Both the position numbers and the translations under genes were made by a program. Below are positions 1 to 6,222 of a stretch of DNA of 7,829 nt, one piece after another (the first letter of the stretch is position 1; every line of letters starts with the position of its first letter). This DNA is from an uncultured Caryophanales bacterium. Lineage in GTDB: Bacteria > Bacillota_I > Bacilli_A > RFN20 > CAG-826. The notes under the pieces are model-generated. The model saw only the letters and a program-made list of their open reading frames with translations, searched no databases and had not been told where the DNA came from. The stretch lies in contig CABQKC010000045.1 in NCBI GenBank assembly GCA_902464635.1, positions 1 to 7,829 on the forward strand. The letters run 5' to 3'.

Positions 1-2
1 TG

Positions 3-83
3 GCCCTGCACTACAACGAGAAGGTTGGCAAGAGAAAGGTTAGGTGCTGGAGGGAAATTGTTGAATACTTCGATCAAAAGTGA
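3..83 (+). CDS. Possible C-terminal fragment of a plus-strand gene cut by the window edge
   Basis: An open frame enters from the left edge and ends at TGA (81-83), giving 26 residues that end in WREIVEYFDQK. The peptide is charged, with a basic patch (KVGKRKVRCW) followed by an amphipathic end, and reads like a real protein terminus. The stretch is visibly richer in G and C than the AT-rich DNA after it, which fits coding DNA. A second plus-strand frame is also open, to a TAG at 85-87, but it gives a less protein-like, Arg/Thr-rich peptide. I do not recognise the family; a basic tail of this kind could belong to a transposase or another nucleic-acid-binding protein, but that is a guess. The gene would converge on the minus-strand operon. 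Confidence 0.35.
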   Translation, partial: ALHYNEKVGKRKVRCWREIVEYFDQK

Positions 84-103
84 TTAGAATTAGTTATCTT
101 ACT

Positions 104-117
104 GGGAAACGTTTACA
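104..117. promoter_or_regulatory. Weak LacI/CcpA-family operator-like dyad
   Basis: The sequence GGGAAACGTTTACA contains the self-complementary core AAACGTTT. It matches the cre consensus TGWNANCGNTNWCA at all but two of the fixed positions (first and third). It sits between the converging ends of two genes, where a repressor site has no obvious promoter to control, so it may be chance. Confidence 0.18.
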
Positions 118-185
118 CAAAATTCCTTATACTCTCAGAGAAAAAACCTTATAAATAGATAAATTATTTTTAGTTTAATAAAAAA

Positions 186-214
186 TAGTAAAAAACCCCG
201 AATTAACGAGGCTT
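186..214 (-). terminator. Rho-independent terminator of the phosphoesterase/membrane-protein pair
   Basis: Read on the minus strand, AAGCCTCG pairs with CGGGGTTTT around a TTAATT loop, with five core pairs (one G-U) extended by A-U pairs. The hairpin runs into TTTTTT at 190-195, and more T-rich sequence follows. It begins about 20 bases after the stop codon of the 234-1157 gene, as expected for the end of that transcript. The core is short but the position and U-tract are right. Confidence 0.78.
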
Positions 215-233
215 ATATACTTCTTAACCTGGT

Positions 234-1157
234 TTATTCTTTCTTAGCCAAGACAAGGTTATTTTTATAATCGATAATGAAATAATAAATATAGCTTCCT
301 AATGGAACTAGAATAGCCAAAAGGCACAAAATAAGAGGTCCAGTCATCTTTGAAGTCATAAATAGCAATGGGAAATTACCCACCATGGATAAAGAGAGGA
401 ATGTCGGTTTAATTGAGAAGACAATTAAGAAATAGGCGACTAGGAATAATCCAATAAGAGAGAATATAAAGGAAGTCTTCTTTCCTTTCTTTATGCGTTC
501 AATCCCTTCTTTTTCTTCGTTGTAACAAACAAAGAAAATCTCAAGGAACGGAATAAATGCGAATAATAGATAGACACTTAAACAGCAGAAGAAATTATCG
601 AAACTCCTATCGAAATTGACAAAAGAGATCAAGAAATCCCCAAGGAAGAAAGATGCAAAAAGGGAAAATATAGTCCTTAAAATAACAAATATTACGTGGC
701 TATCCCCTACTTTTAATCCATATTCGAATTCCTTTTTCCTAAATCCAAAATAGGAATATAAGCCACCTATGATGCAAAATAAGAAACCTAGCAAGAATGA
801 ATCAAGAGGATAAATTGCAGTCGCACGGTCAATGATAAATCCTTTATAAGTCCCGTTACTTAGAAATATTACATCTAATAAGACAATGATAAATCCTAGG
901 ATGGATAATGCTAGTCCATTACCTTTCAAAGCTAGTTTCTGTTTGTCCCTATTTTTATAGAAGAAACAAAAATGATAGGCGTGGTAAAAATAGAAAAGGC
1001 CAAGGCAAGATAGATATAAAGGTAAGAATGTAGGAAGGAATACCAAACTAGAACCAACATCCTGAATAAAGAACCATCCAATGAAAAATATAGGTAGTCC
1101 TGAAAAAGTTAGCAACAAGGCATCTATTAATTTATAGATATAATCGTATTTTTTCAT
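234..1157 (-). CDS. Polytopic membrane protein of unknown function
   Basis: This 307-residue protein is very rich in Phe, Leu and Ile. It has about eight hydrophobic segments, at roughly residues 10-32, 38-62, 78-100, 117-138, 155-180, 188-212, 228-250 and 270-295. They are joined by short charged loops such as YKNRDKQK near 70 and the strongly charged EEKEGIERIKKGKK near 215-228. There is no signal peptide beyond the first membrane segment, and I see no transporter, enzyme or receptor motif. The ATG follows the TAA of the phosphoesterase gene directly (TAAATG), and its GGAGG ribosome binding site lies inside the last codons of that gene, so the two are translationally coupled. It may help the phosphoesterase at the membrane or act on its products, but that rests on position only. 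Confidence 0.85.
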   Translation of the reverse strand: MKKYDYIYKLIDALLLTFSGLPIFFIGWFFIQDVGSSLVFLPTFLPLYLSCLGLFYFYHAYHFCFFYKNRDKQKLALKGNGLALSILGFIIVLLDVIFLSNGTYKGFIIDRATAIYPLDSFLLGFLFCIIGGLYSYFGFRKKEFEYGLKVGDSHVIFVILRTIFSLFASFFLGDFLISFVNFDRSFDNFFCCLSVYLLFAFIPFLEIFFVCYNEEKEGIERIKKGKKTSFIFSLIGLFLVAYFLIVFSIKPTFLSLSMVGNFPLLFMTSKMTGPLILCLLAILVPLGSYIYYFIIDYKNNLVLAKKE

Positions 1158-2234
1158 TTAGAACAAAGCCTCCAATAAATAATTTAATGAATAATCTAGG
1201 TTAGCCCTATGCATCGAATAGGTTCCATCCTTATTTATTTTAATAAGGTTGCCTCCTTGCATATCATCTCTATAAGAGAGGCCGTTTCCCGACTTAAGTC
1301 CATAGCAAAGTGCGATTGGATCATCTTTTTTGGATTCGTCTAGATAATATTCGGCACAGAAATTATTCTTATGATCATGGCCAACCGAAATAGCCTTTGT
1401 TGAACCTAGTTTCTCCGCTACTTCAAAGAAACTAGTCCTTTTATAACCTGCGAATACTTGGGTAGTTCCTAGTCCTTCTACTTCATAAGGATATTCGTTC
1501 ATCGTGCCAGAGAAATTCCTTATTTTTCCTGGAGTAGACTCATCTGCTTTTCCATAAGCATGTCTATAGGCATATTCGAATTCCCATAAAGGAATATGGA
1601 AATAACATAATGATTTGGAATTTGGGTTTGACTGTTGGGCTAGCTTTACTTGGTTTTCATACCAGCTAATCTGTTCATCATGAATTACATCATATGGTAT
1701 TTTAAAGCTGCCAGGATTAAGGGAGCCTGAATCAAGGCAATAAAGTTGCCAGGCTAGATTAGCACCATCTTTAATATTGATTACAAAATTAGTATCCCCG
1801 AATAAATCATCATCTAGATAGGTATTGAGGCATTTGCTCCTTTTTAGGGCTTCCCTAATCGGAAAGAGTTTATCATAGAAGCCTTGTTCATCATGGTTTC
1901 CATAGACAAAGGCGAAATAGGAACAACTAGATTCTTCGATAATATCTAATAAAGATGTGTAGCTACTTGCATTGGCAGATAAAACCTGGTCGCCGGTCAT
2001 GATAACTATGTCGGCTTCAGATTTCTTAATTAATGTTTGGAGGTATTCCCTTTGCTTTTCTTTATCGGTTGCAAAGGAAAAATGTATATCCGCGAGTTGA
2101 AGGATATTTAGGCTAGACTTGGAGCCGAATTCAATTGTCTTGATATAATCTTCCAAAGGATAGGTCTTATTCGCTGAACAAGAGAAACATAGAAGGCCAA
2201 GCATGCCTAGGGCAATAATTTTATTTTTATTCAT
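1158..2234 (-). CDS. Surface lipoprotein, calcineurin-like metallophosphoesterase
   Basis: This 358-residue protein starts with a lipoprotein signal peptide: KNK, a hydrophobic stretch at 6-18, and probably the lipidated Cys19 (context CFSC). The two-metal phosphoesterase motifs appear in order: ADIH (D49, H51), TGDQ (D82), GNHD (N113, H114), a lone metal-ligand His in YFHIP (H213), and GHDH (H286, H288). All expected ligands are present, so the enzyme should be active at the outer face of the membrane. The overall layout, including the late GHDH followed by NNF, recalls the Dcr2/purple-acid-phosphatase-like branch. The true substrate (phosphomonoester, diester or nucleotide) cannot be read from the sequence. 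No clear Shine-Dalgarno site precedes the ATG. The gene follows the phn-type operon after 166 AT-rich bases and may have its own promoter. Confidence 0.9.
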   Translation of the reverse strand: MNKNKIIALGMLGLLCFSCSANKTYPLEDYIKTIEFGSKSSLNILQLADIHFSFATDKEKQREYLQTLIKKSEADIVIMTGDQVLSANASSYTSLLDIIEESSCSYFAFVYGNHDEQGFYDKLFPIREALKRSKCLNTYLDDDLFGDTNFVINIKDGANLAWQLYCLDSGSLNPGSFKIPYDVIHDEQISWYENQVKLAQQSNPNSKSLCYFHIPLWEFEYAYRHAYGKADESTPGKIRNFSGTMNEYPYEVEGLGTTQVFAGYKRTSFFEVAEKLGSTKAISVGHDHKNNFCAEYYLDESKKDDPIALCYGLKSGNGLSYRDDMQGGNLIKINKDGTYSMHRANLDYSLNYLLEALF

Positions 2235-2291
2235 AGGACTTATTCTACTAGGAACAAAAACAAAATAGTAGATGATAAACTATGAAATTTA

Positions 2292-2325
2292 ATTATATAT
2301 AAGTGATAAAGTCCAGTTTATAAAA
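2292..2325 (-). promoter_or_regulatory. Possible promoter for the phosphoesterase gene
   Basis: The 166-base gap between 2235 and 2400 is strongly AT-rich. On the minus strand it holds a perfect TATAAT at 2292-2297, about 58 bases before the ATG, but no good -35 hexamer at the proper distance. A feeble hairpin (AAAAC-CATT-GTTTT) followed by T-rich sequence lies at about 2322-2343 and could weakly end the upstream operon. Both readings are tentative, because AT-rich DNA makes TATAAT by chance. Confidence 0.3.
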
Positions 2326-2400
2326 ATAAAAACAATGGTTTTGTAACAATCAATATTTCGTATCTATCAAATATATTTATTTTCTTTAATACTTACTTAT

Positions 2401-3081
2401 TTATTTATAAAGCTTAGCAATGTTAAATCCATCTACTTTGGCTTTATCAATATCAAAAGAAGAATTCATATGCATGATATAGACCTTGTTTCTTAATTTT
2501 GGCTCGATAAATCCTTTTAATTCTGTATAACCTAAATGGAGGCTAGATTGAGCTACGGCAACATCGACATAAAGATAATCAAGTTTATTTTCCTTTAATA
2601 ACCTCAAAGCATTTTGATTCAAAACCGAGTTATCCCCCGAATAATAGAAATTAGTAACACCATCATCAATAAAATAGGAATAGCTATTTTCGATATGGAT
2701 GGCTGGTTCCAAATGGAAATTAATCCCAAATATATTCCCGTCTAAGGAAGAAATAATATCCTCTTCATTTAATGGATATAATTTGACCGCATCGATTAAT
2801 TTATCCTTATGAGGATAGACTATTGTTAATTTCTTATCCTTATTAAAAACCTTAACAAAGCAAATCGCTTCACCTAAAGAACCTATATGATCTAGATGGA
2901 GATGGGTAATAAAAATAACGATGTTATCGATATTGTCAAATAACTTAAGATATATGGCTTTTTGGAAAATAGCTTGCCCTACATCAAAAAGAAATAATGT
3001 TTTGTCTTTAATAAAAAATGATGAGTTATTGCCGTTAATGTAATTAAAGGCATCTCCGTTACCTAAAAATAATAATTCCAT
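2401..3081 (-). CDS. Metallo-beta-lactamase-fold hydrolase (RNase Z/PhnP-like group)
   Basis: This is a 226-residue cytoplasmic protein with no signal peptide. From the chosen ATG it opens with MELLFLGNGDAF, the usual first beta strand of the fold. The zinc motif THLHLDH follows (H60, H62, D64, H65), then probable ligands H129 (AIHIENS), D150 (YYSGD) and H204 (IMHMNS). The metal site therefore looks complete. Single-domain proteins of this kind are mostly phosphodiesterases, such as RNase Z and the cyclic-phosphate diesterase PhnP. A start 30 bases upstream (ATGATG ending at 3111) would add ten residues that do not belong to the fold and has no ribosome binding site. The chosen ATG lies one base after the kinase stop (TGA-T-ATG), with AAGGA 14 bases upstream. 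In this operon a role on an imported phosphorus compound is plausible but unproven. Confidence 0.88.
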   Translation of the reverse strand: MELLFLGNGDAFNYINGNNSSFFIKDKTLFLFDVGQAIFQKAIYLKLFDNIDNIVIFITHLHLDHIGSLGEAICFVKVFNKDKKLTIVYPHKDKLIDAVKLYPLNEEDIISSLDGNIFGINFHLEPAIHIENSYSYFIDDGVTNFYYSGDNSVLNQNALRLLKENKLDYLYVDVAVAQSSLHLGYTELKGFIEPKLRNKVYIMHMNSSFDIDKAKVDGFNIAKLYK

Positions 3082-3082
3082 A

Positions 3083-3544
3083 TCACCAATTATATTCCTT
3101 AATCTCATCATAATGGGAGATGTTTTCTTGCTTAGGATAGCTAAACCTAGAATACATTTCTCTAATTACTTGCTCAGGAACAACCTTATCTTCTTTTCTA
3201 TTCTTATTCCTTCTAATTATTTCTTCTAGAGGAACTCTTAACATTATAAGGATCGTTTTATCTTGCCCTTTGATTCTAGAAAGAAAATATTCCCGCCTAG
3301 AATCATCAAGAAAAGTCGAATCCAAGACGATTGTTATATCTTTATTAGATTTAAATAAATCGTTTGTTTCTTCTATCATCTTGTCATAGACAATATTCAT
3401 ATCCTTAAGCAAGATGTGATAAGAAGAAGTCAAAGAATAACGGATTTCATCGCTAGAAATGACTTTGGCATCCTTAAAATAAACTTTAGCAAAACTAGAT
3501 TTGCCACTCCCTGCAACTCCAGAAAGCAATACCAAAGTATTCAT
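3083..3544 (-). CDS. Small P-loop kinase of the AAA_33 / polynucleotide-kinase-like type
   Basis: This 153-residue protein carries a Walker A motif GVAGSGKSS (residues 9-17), then SSDEIR (30-35) and LDSTFLDD (74-81) in the positions of the acceptor-binding and catalytic Asp motifs of T4 Pnk-type kinases. A basic lid follows (RRNKNRKEDK, 111-120), and then VVPEQVI and the MYSRF-YP signature near 130-137. This is the standard single-domain layout of the AAA_33 group, which phosphorylates sugars, nucleic acid 5' ends or small molecules; the acceptor cannot be predicted. The gene starts one base after the second permease (TGA-T-ATG) and ends one base before the hydrolase. It is not related to the guanylate-kinase-like PhnN, though it could play a similar part. 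Confidence 0.85.
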   Translation of the reverse strand: MNTLVLLSGVAGSGKSSFAKVYFKDAKVISSDEIRYSLTSSYHILLKDMNIVYDKMIEETNDLFKSNKDITIVLDSTFLDDSRREYFLSRIKGQDKTILIMLRVPLEEIIRRNKNRKEDKVVPEQVIREMYSRFSYPKQENISHYDEIKEYNW

Positions 3545-3545
3545 A

Positions 3546-4442
3546 TCAAAGAAGTTTTTTCCTTAAGGCGCTAGAAATCAAATCTATCACGATTACTAGG
3601 AATATGACTCCATATAAAACCGCAGCCAATTGGGACCAATTCTCGCCTGAAGAATAAATTGAAATTGGATAGCCAACTCCCCCTGCACCAACTAAGCCAA
3701 GCAAAGAAGCAGTCCTGACATTTAAATCGAATCTATATAGGATTACGGAAAGGAAATTAGGGGCAACTTGCGGAACTACTCCTAATTGGATTCTAGTAAA
3801 GGCAGTCGCTCCAACTGCATCAAGAGCCTCCAACGGTTCTTTTGAAATCATATCGAGTTGCTCGGCATACATCTTTCCAATCATTCCGATCGAATGGATG
3901 GAAAGTACCATGACACCAGTAAAAGCCCCAAAGCCAAATACCTGAATCAAAATCAAGCCTAATAGGATTTCAGGGAATGTACGAATAGTAATAAGAATGA
4001 CTTCAGATATTATTGACCATTTCCCTACAATCATCTTTGAAGCAAGAAAGCCAAATGGAATAGATAAAAGAGATGCAACTGTAGTCCCAACAAAGGCAAT
4101 CGCGAAAGTCTCGATTATTTGATAGACGACAGAATCGGTAAAATCAAATAAGGAATTCGGATTAGCCCCGAACATATAATCAAAATCAGGGTGGATAAAT
4201 CCTTCCATCATCTTGCCAAGTTTTGCCCAGTTAGGATTCTTGAAATGCTCAAAAGTCCCGCAGTCAAGGCTAAACCAAAGCAAAACAGCAACAATAACCC
4301 CGAAGAAAACTAAATTATAAATCCACTTCTTAGGCCTACAAGAATATGCATCTTCAACACTAGTAAAATGATGAATTACCTTATGGAAAACCTTTTTATA
4401 CCAAGGAAGGGCATCATATGCTTCTTTTTCAATACTTTTCAT
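3546..4442 (-). CDS. phnE: Phosphonate-type ABC transporter permease (second PhnE)
   Basis: This 298-residue inner-membrane permease has hydrophobic segments near residues 41-58, 108-132, 146-170, 172-190, 228-255 and 272-292. The cytoplasmic coupling loop has an EAA-type motif (EPLEALDAVGATAF, 202-215, then LGVVP), which docks on the PhnC ATPase. The conserved GLVGAGGVG (249-257) is typical of PhnE. The first 40 residues are a charged cytoplasmic extension. The start overlaps the stop of the first permease by four bases (ATGA) and is preceded by a near-perfect AAGGAGGG seven bases upstream. Pairing with the first permease as a heterodimer is the usual arrangement when two phnE genes sit side by side. 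The true substrate may be phosphonate, phosphite or another phosphorylated compound. Confidence 0.93.
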   Translation of the reverse strand: MKSIEKEAYDALPWYKKVFHKVIHHFTSVEDAYSCRPKKWIYNLVFFGVIVAVLLWFSLDCGTFEHFKNPNWAKLGKMMEGFIHPDFDYMFGANPNSLFDFTDSVVYQIIETFAIAFVGTTVASLLSIPFGFLASKMIVGKWSIISEVILITIRTFPEILLGLILIQVFGFGAFTGVMVLSIHSIGMIGKMYAEQLDMISKEPLEALDAVGATAFTRIQLGVVPQVAPNFLSVILYRFDLNVRTASLLGLVGAGGVGYPISIYSSGENWSQLAAVLYGVIFLVIVIDLISSALRKKLL

Positions 4443-5383
4443 TGAATTACCCTCCTTCTTAGATAATTAGAAACTAACTGTAAGACGAATACTACGATAA
4501 ATAGTGGAACTAATATTGCCCCTACTTTATCCCATTGGGTGGCACTTGTCGCATCAGAAAGAAGCTGTCCGATTCCACCCGCCCCGACAAAGCCTAAGAC
4601 AACTGAGGCACGAATATTTATTTCAAATGTATAGACAAAATTAGACATAAACATTGGATAGACACTCGGGTGTAGTCCGTTCCAATAAGCCTCGAGTCTA
4701 TTCGCTCCATTAGAAATGCATACTTCAAATGGATTCATATCTTGGGTTTCGATATATTCATACATTAATTTGAAGATAATACCGAAAGTAAATATAGTCA
4801 TGGCAAAGATACCGGCCGTATTGTTATATCCATAGAATATAGCTCCAATAATTGCTAAAACGAATGTCGGGATAGTCCTAATAATATTGATAATTACCCT
4901 GACAACTATATTTACTGGTTTATTTTTAGTGACATTATTTGATGCTAGCAAATAAAATGGAACTGCTAATAAAGTGCCTAATACAGTTGCGATAAATACC
5001 ATCTGCACAGTTTCCCAAATACGTTTGCAGGCAACATTAAATAAATAGTCCCACCAGGCATCTTTGGTTTTTAAACTCCATTTAGAAGGAGTGAATAGCT
5101 GCGATACGATTTCAGGAATCTTATCCCATCTAATTCTTACGGTTGAATCTAACCTGGTAAAAGATGCACAAAGGATAAATAAAGCAACAATAGCAACGAT
5201 GGCTATATAAACTCCTAACGGCCTTTTCTTTTCGATTATCTTATCTTCGTTGCCATTATCAAAAGTAACTCTTACTTGCTTATACCTAACTTTATGGAAA
5301 AAAGCCCTGGCTTTATCGAATTTAGGGGAAGCAAAATAAATTGATATTGGGGTTTTAGAAGAATTATTTTGCTTCTTTTTCAT
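4439..5383 (-). CDS. phnE: Phosphonate-type ABC transporter permease (first PhnE)
   Basis: This 314-residue permease has a long basic cytoplasmic head (1-55), then membrane segments near 57-75, 125-147, 158-180, 188-210, 250-270 and 287-305. The coupling loop is at NPFEVCISNGANRLEAYW (217-234), a more divergent EAA motif than in its partner. The PhnE hallmark GFVGAGGIG is at 264-272. I chose the ATG at 5383, which has GGGGTGGAAG just upstream and overlaps the end of phnC by 20 bases. A GTG ending at 5410 would add nine residues but has no ribosome binding site. The low similarity to the second permease points to an old duplication and a heterodimeric channel. Confidence 0.92.
   Translation of the reverse strand: MKKKQNNSSKTPISIYFASPKFDKARAFFHKVRYKQVRVTFDNGNEDKIIEKKRPLGVYIAIVAIVALFILCASFTRLDSTVRIRWDKIPEIVSQLFTPSKWSLKTKDAWWDYLFNVACKRIWETVQMVFIATVLGTLLAVPFYLLASNNVTKNKPVNIVVRVIINIIRTIPTFVLAIIGAIFYGYNNTAGIFAMTIFTFGIIFKLMYEYIETQDMNPFEVCISNGANRLEAYWNGLHPSVYPMFMSNFVYTFEINIRASVVLGFVGAGGIGQLLSDATSATQWDKVGAILVPLFIVVFVLQLVSNYLRRRVIQ
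4450..4457 (-). promoter_or_regulatory. Strong ribosome binding site of the second phnE
   Basis: AAGGAGGG on the minus strand lies seven bases before the ATG at 4442, inside the last codons of the first phnE. It is the strongest such site in the window. Together with the ATGA overlap it should keep the two permeases made in equal amounts. Confidence 0.8.
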
Positions 5384-6152
5384 GATCTTCCACCCCGAGT
5401 TTCTCTTCACGTTTTAAAGCACGTCCATAAATCTTAAGGAGTACATCGTCTGTTACTTCTTCTTTTGGACCATCAAAAACAATTTCGCCAGCTTTGATGC
5501 CGATTATCCTAGTCGCATATTTAATAGCCAAGTCAACGTGGTGCATATTAGCAATTATAGTTATGCCTTCTTCTTGGTTGATTCGCTTAAAATCATCCAT
5601 GACTGATAAAGTTGTTATAGGGTCAAGAGAAGCAACTGGTTCATCTGCCAAAATTAGTTGAGGTTGTTGGCAAAGCGCCCTAGCAAGGGCTACTCTTTGT
5701 TGCTGCCCACCACTAAGTTGATCGGCCCTAGTATAGGCTTTGTCTAATATTCCTAGTTTATCTAGACACCTTAAGGCAAGCATTTTCTCTTCTTTGCTAT
5801 AAATGGAGAAAAGACAAGCAAATGTATTATGGTATCCAACCCTTCCAGACAATACATTTTTATAGACACTAGAACGCTTTACCAAATTAAACGATTGGAA
5901 AATCATCCCTATATGACGTCTTATTTCCCTTAATTCCTTGCCTTTGGCTTTGGATATGTCTTTGTTATCGACATAAAGTTCGCCCTCACTAATTGGATGC
6001 ATCTTGTTTATTGTCCTAATTAGAGTTGATTTGCCAGCCCCGGAAAGGCCGATAATGCAGACAAATTCGCCATCTTTTATAGTAAGGTTTATATTTTTTA
6101 AGGCAGTGAATCCGTTTGGATAGGTTTTGGTAACGTTTTTAAATTCAATCAT
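5364..6152 (-). CDS. phnC: Phosphonate-type ABC transporter ATP-binding protein PhnC
   Basis: This 262-residue ATPase of the importer has all nucleotide-binding motifs intact: Walker A GLSGAGKST (35-43), Q-loop Q86 in IFQSFNL, signature LSGGQQQR (146-153), Walker B LILADEP with catalytic E171, and the switch His in ANMHH (about 204). The segment FNLVKRSSVYKNVLSGR (88-104) is characteristic of PhnC and separates it from phosphate (PstB) or methionine (MetN) ATPases. The tail after residue 245 is short, charged and without a regulatory domain. GGAG lies eight bases before the ATG. The gene is separated from phnD by 70 bases with a strong hairpin, and its 3' end overlaps the first phnE. Confidence 0.95.
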   Translation of the reverse strand: MIEFKNVTKTYPNGFTALKNINLTIKDGEFVCIIGLSGAGKSTLIRTINKMHPISEGELYVDNKDISKAKGKELREIRRHIGMIFQSFNLVKRSSVYKNVLSGRVGYHNTFACLFSIYSKEEKMLALRCLDKLGILDKAYTRADQLSGGQQQRVALARALCQQPQLILADEPVASLDPITTLSVMDDFKRINQEEGITIIANMHHVDLAIKYATRIIGIKAGEIVFDGPKEEVTDDVLLKIYGRALKREEKLGVEDHEKEAK

Positions 6153-6177
6153 TGTTTTTTCTCCGTCTATATCTAGG

Positions 6178-6203
6178 AAAAGGGGGAGCCAACTAGCTCC
6201 CCC
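6178..6203 (-). terminator. GC-rich hairpin between phnD and phnC (attenuator or mRNA-stabilising stem)
   Basis: On the minus strand GGGGGAGC pairs perfectly with GCTCCCCC around the six-base loop TAGTTG, and only TTTT follows before CC. The stem begins 19 bases after the phnD stop. The short U-tract suggests leaky termination or protection of the phnD message from 3' decay. Either would give more binding protein than transporter core, the usual need in binding-protein-dependent importers. Confidence 0.8.
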
Positions 6204-6222
6204 AGTAGAGGATTAATTTAAA

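Noticed and set aside
3082..3111. Upstream ATGATG start for the metallo-beta-lactamase-fold protein
   Set aside because: It adds ten residues that precede the first strand of the fold, has no ribosome binding site, and would overlap the kinase gene by 29 bases; the ATG at 3081 sits in a junction form repeated elsewhere in the operon.
1158..3544. Bacterial Pnkp-like RNA repair module (kinase plus calcineurin-type phosphatase)
   Set aside because: The phosphoesterase has a lipoprotein signal peptide and acts outside the cell, no ligase is present, and the two genes lie in separate transcription units.
5384..5410. GTG start adding nine residues to the first PhnE
   Set aside because: There is no Shine-Dalgarno sequence before it, while the ATG at 5383 has GGGGTGGAAG just upstream.
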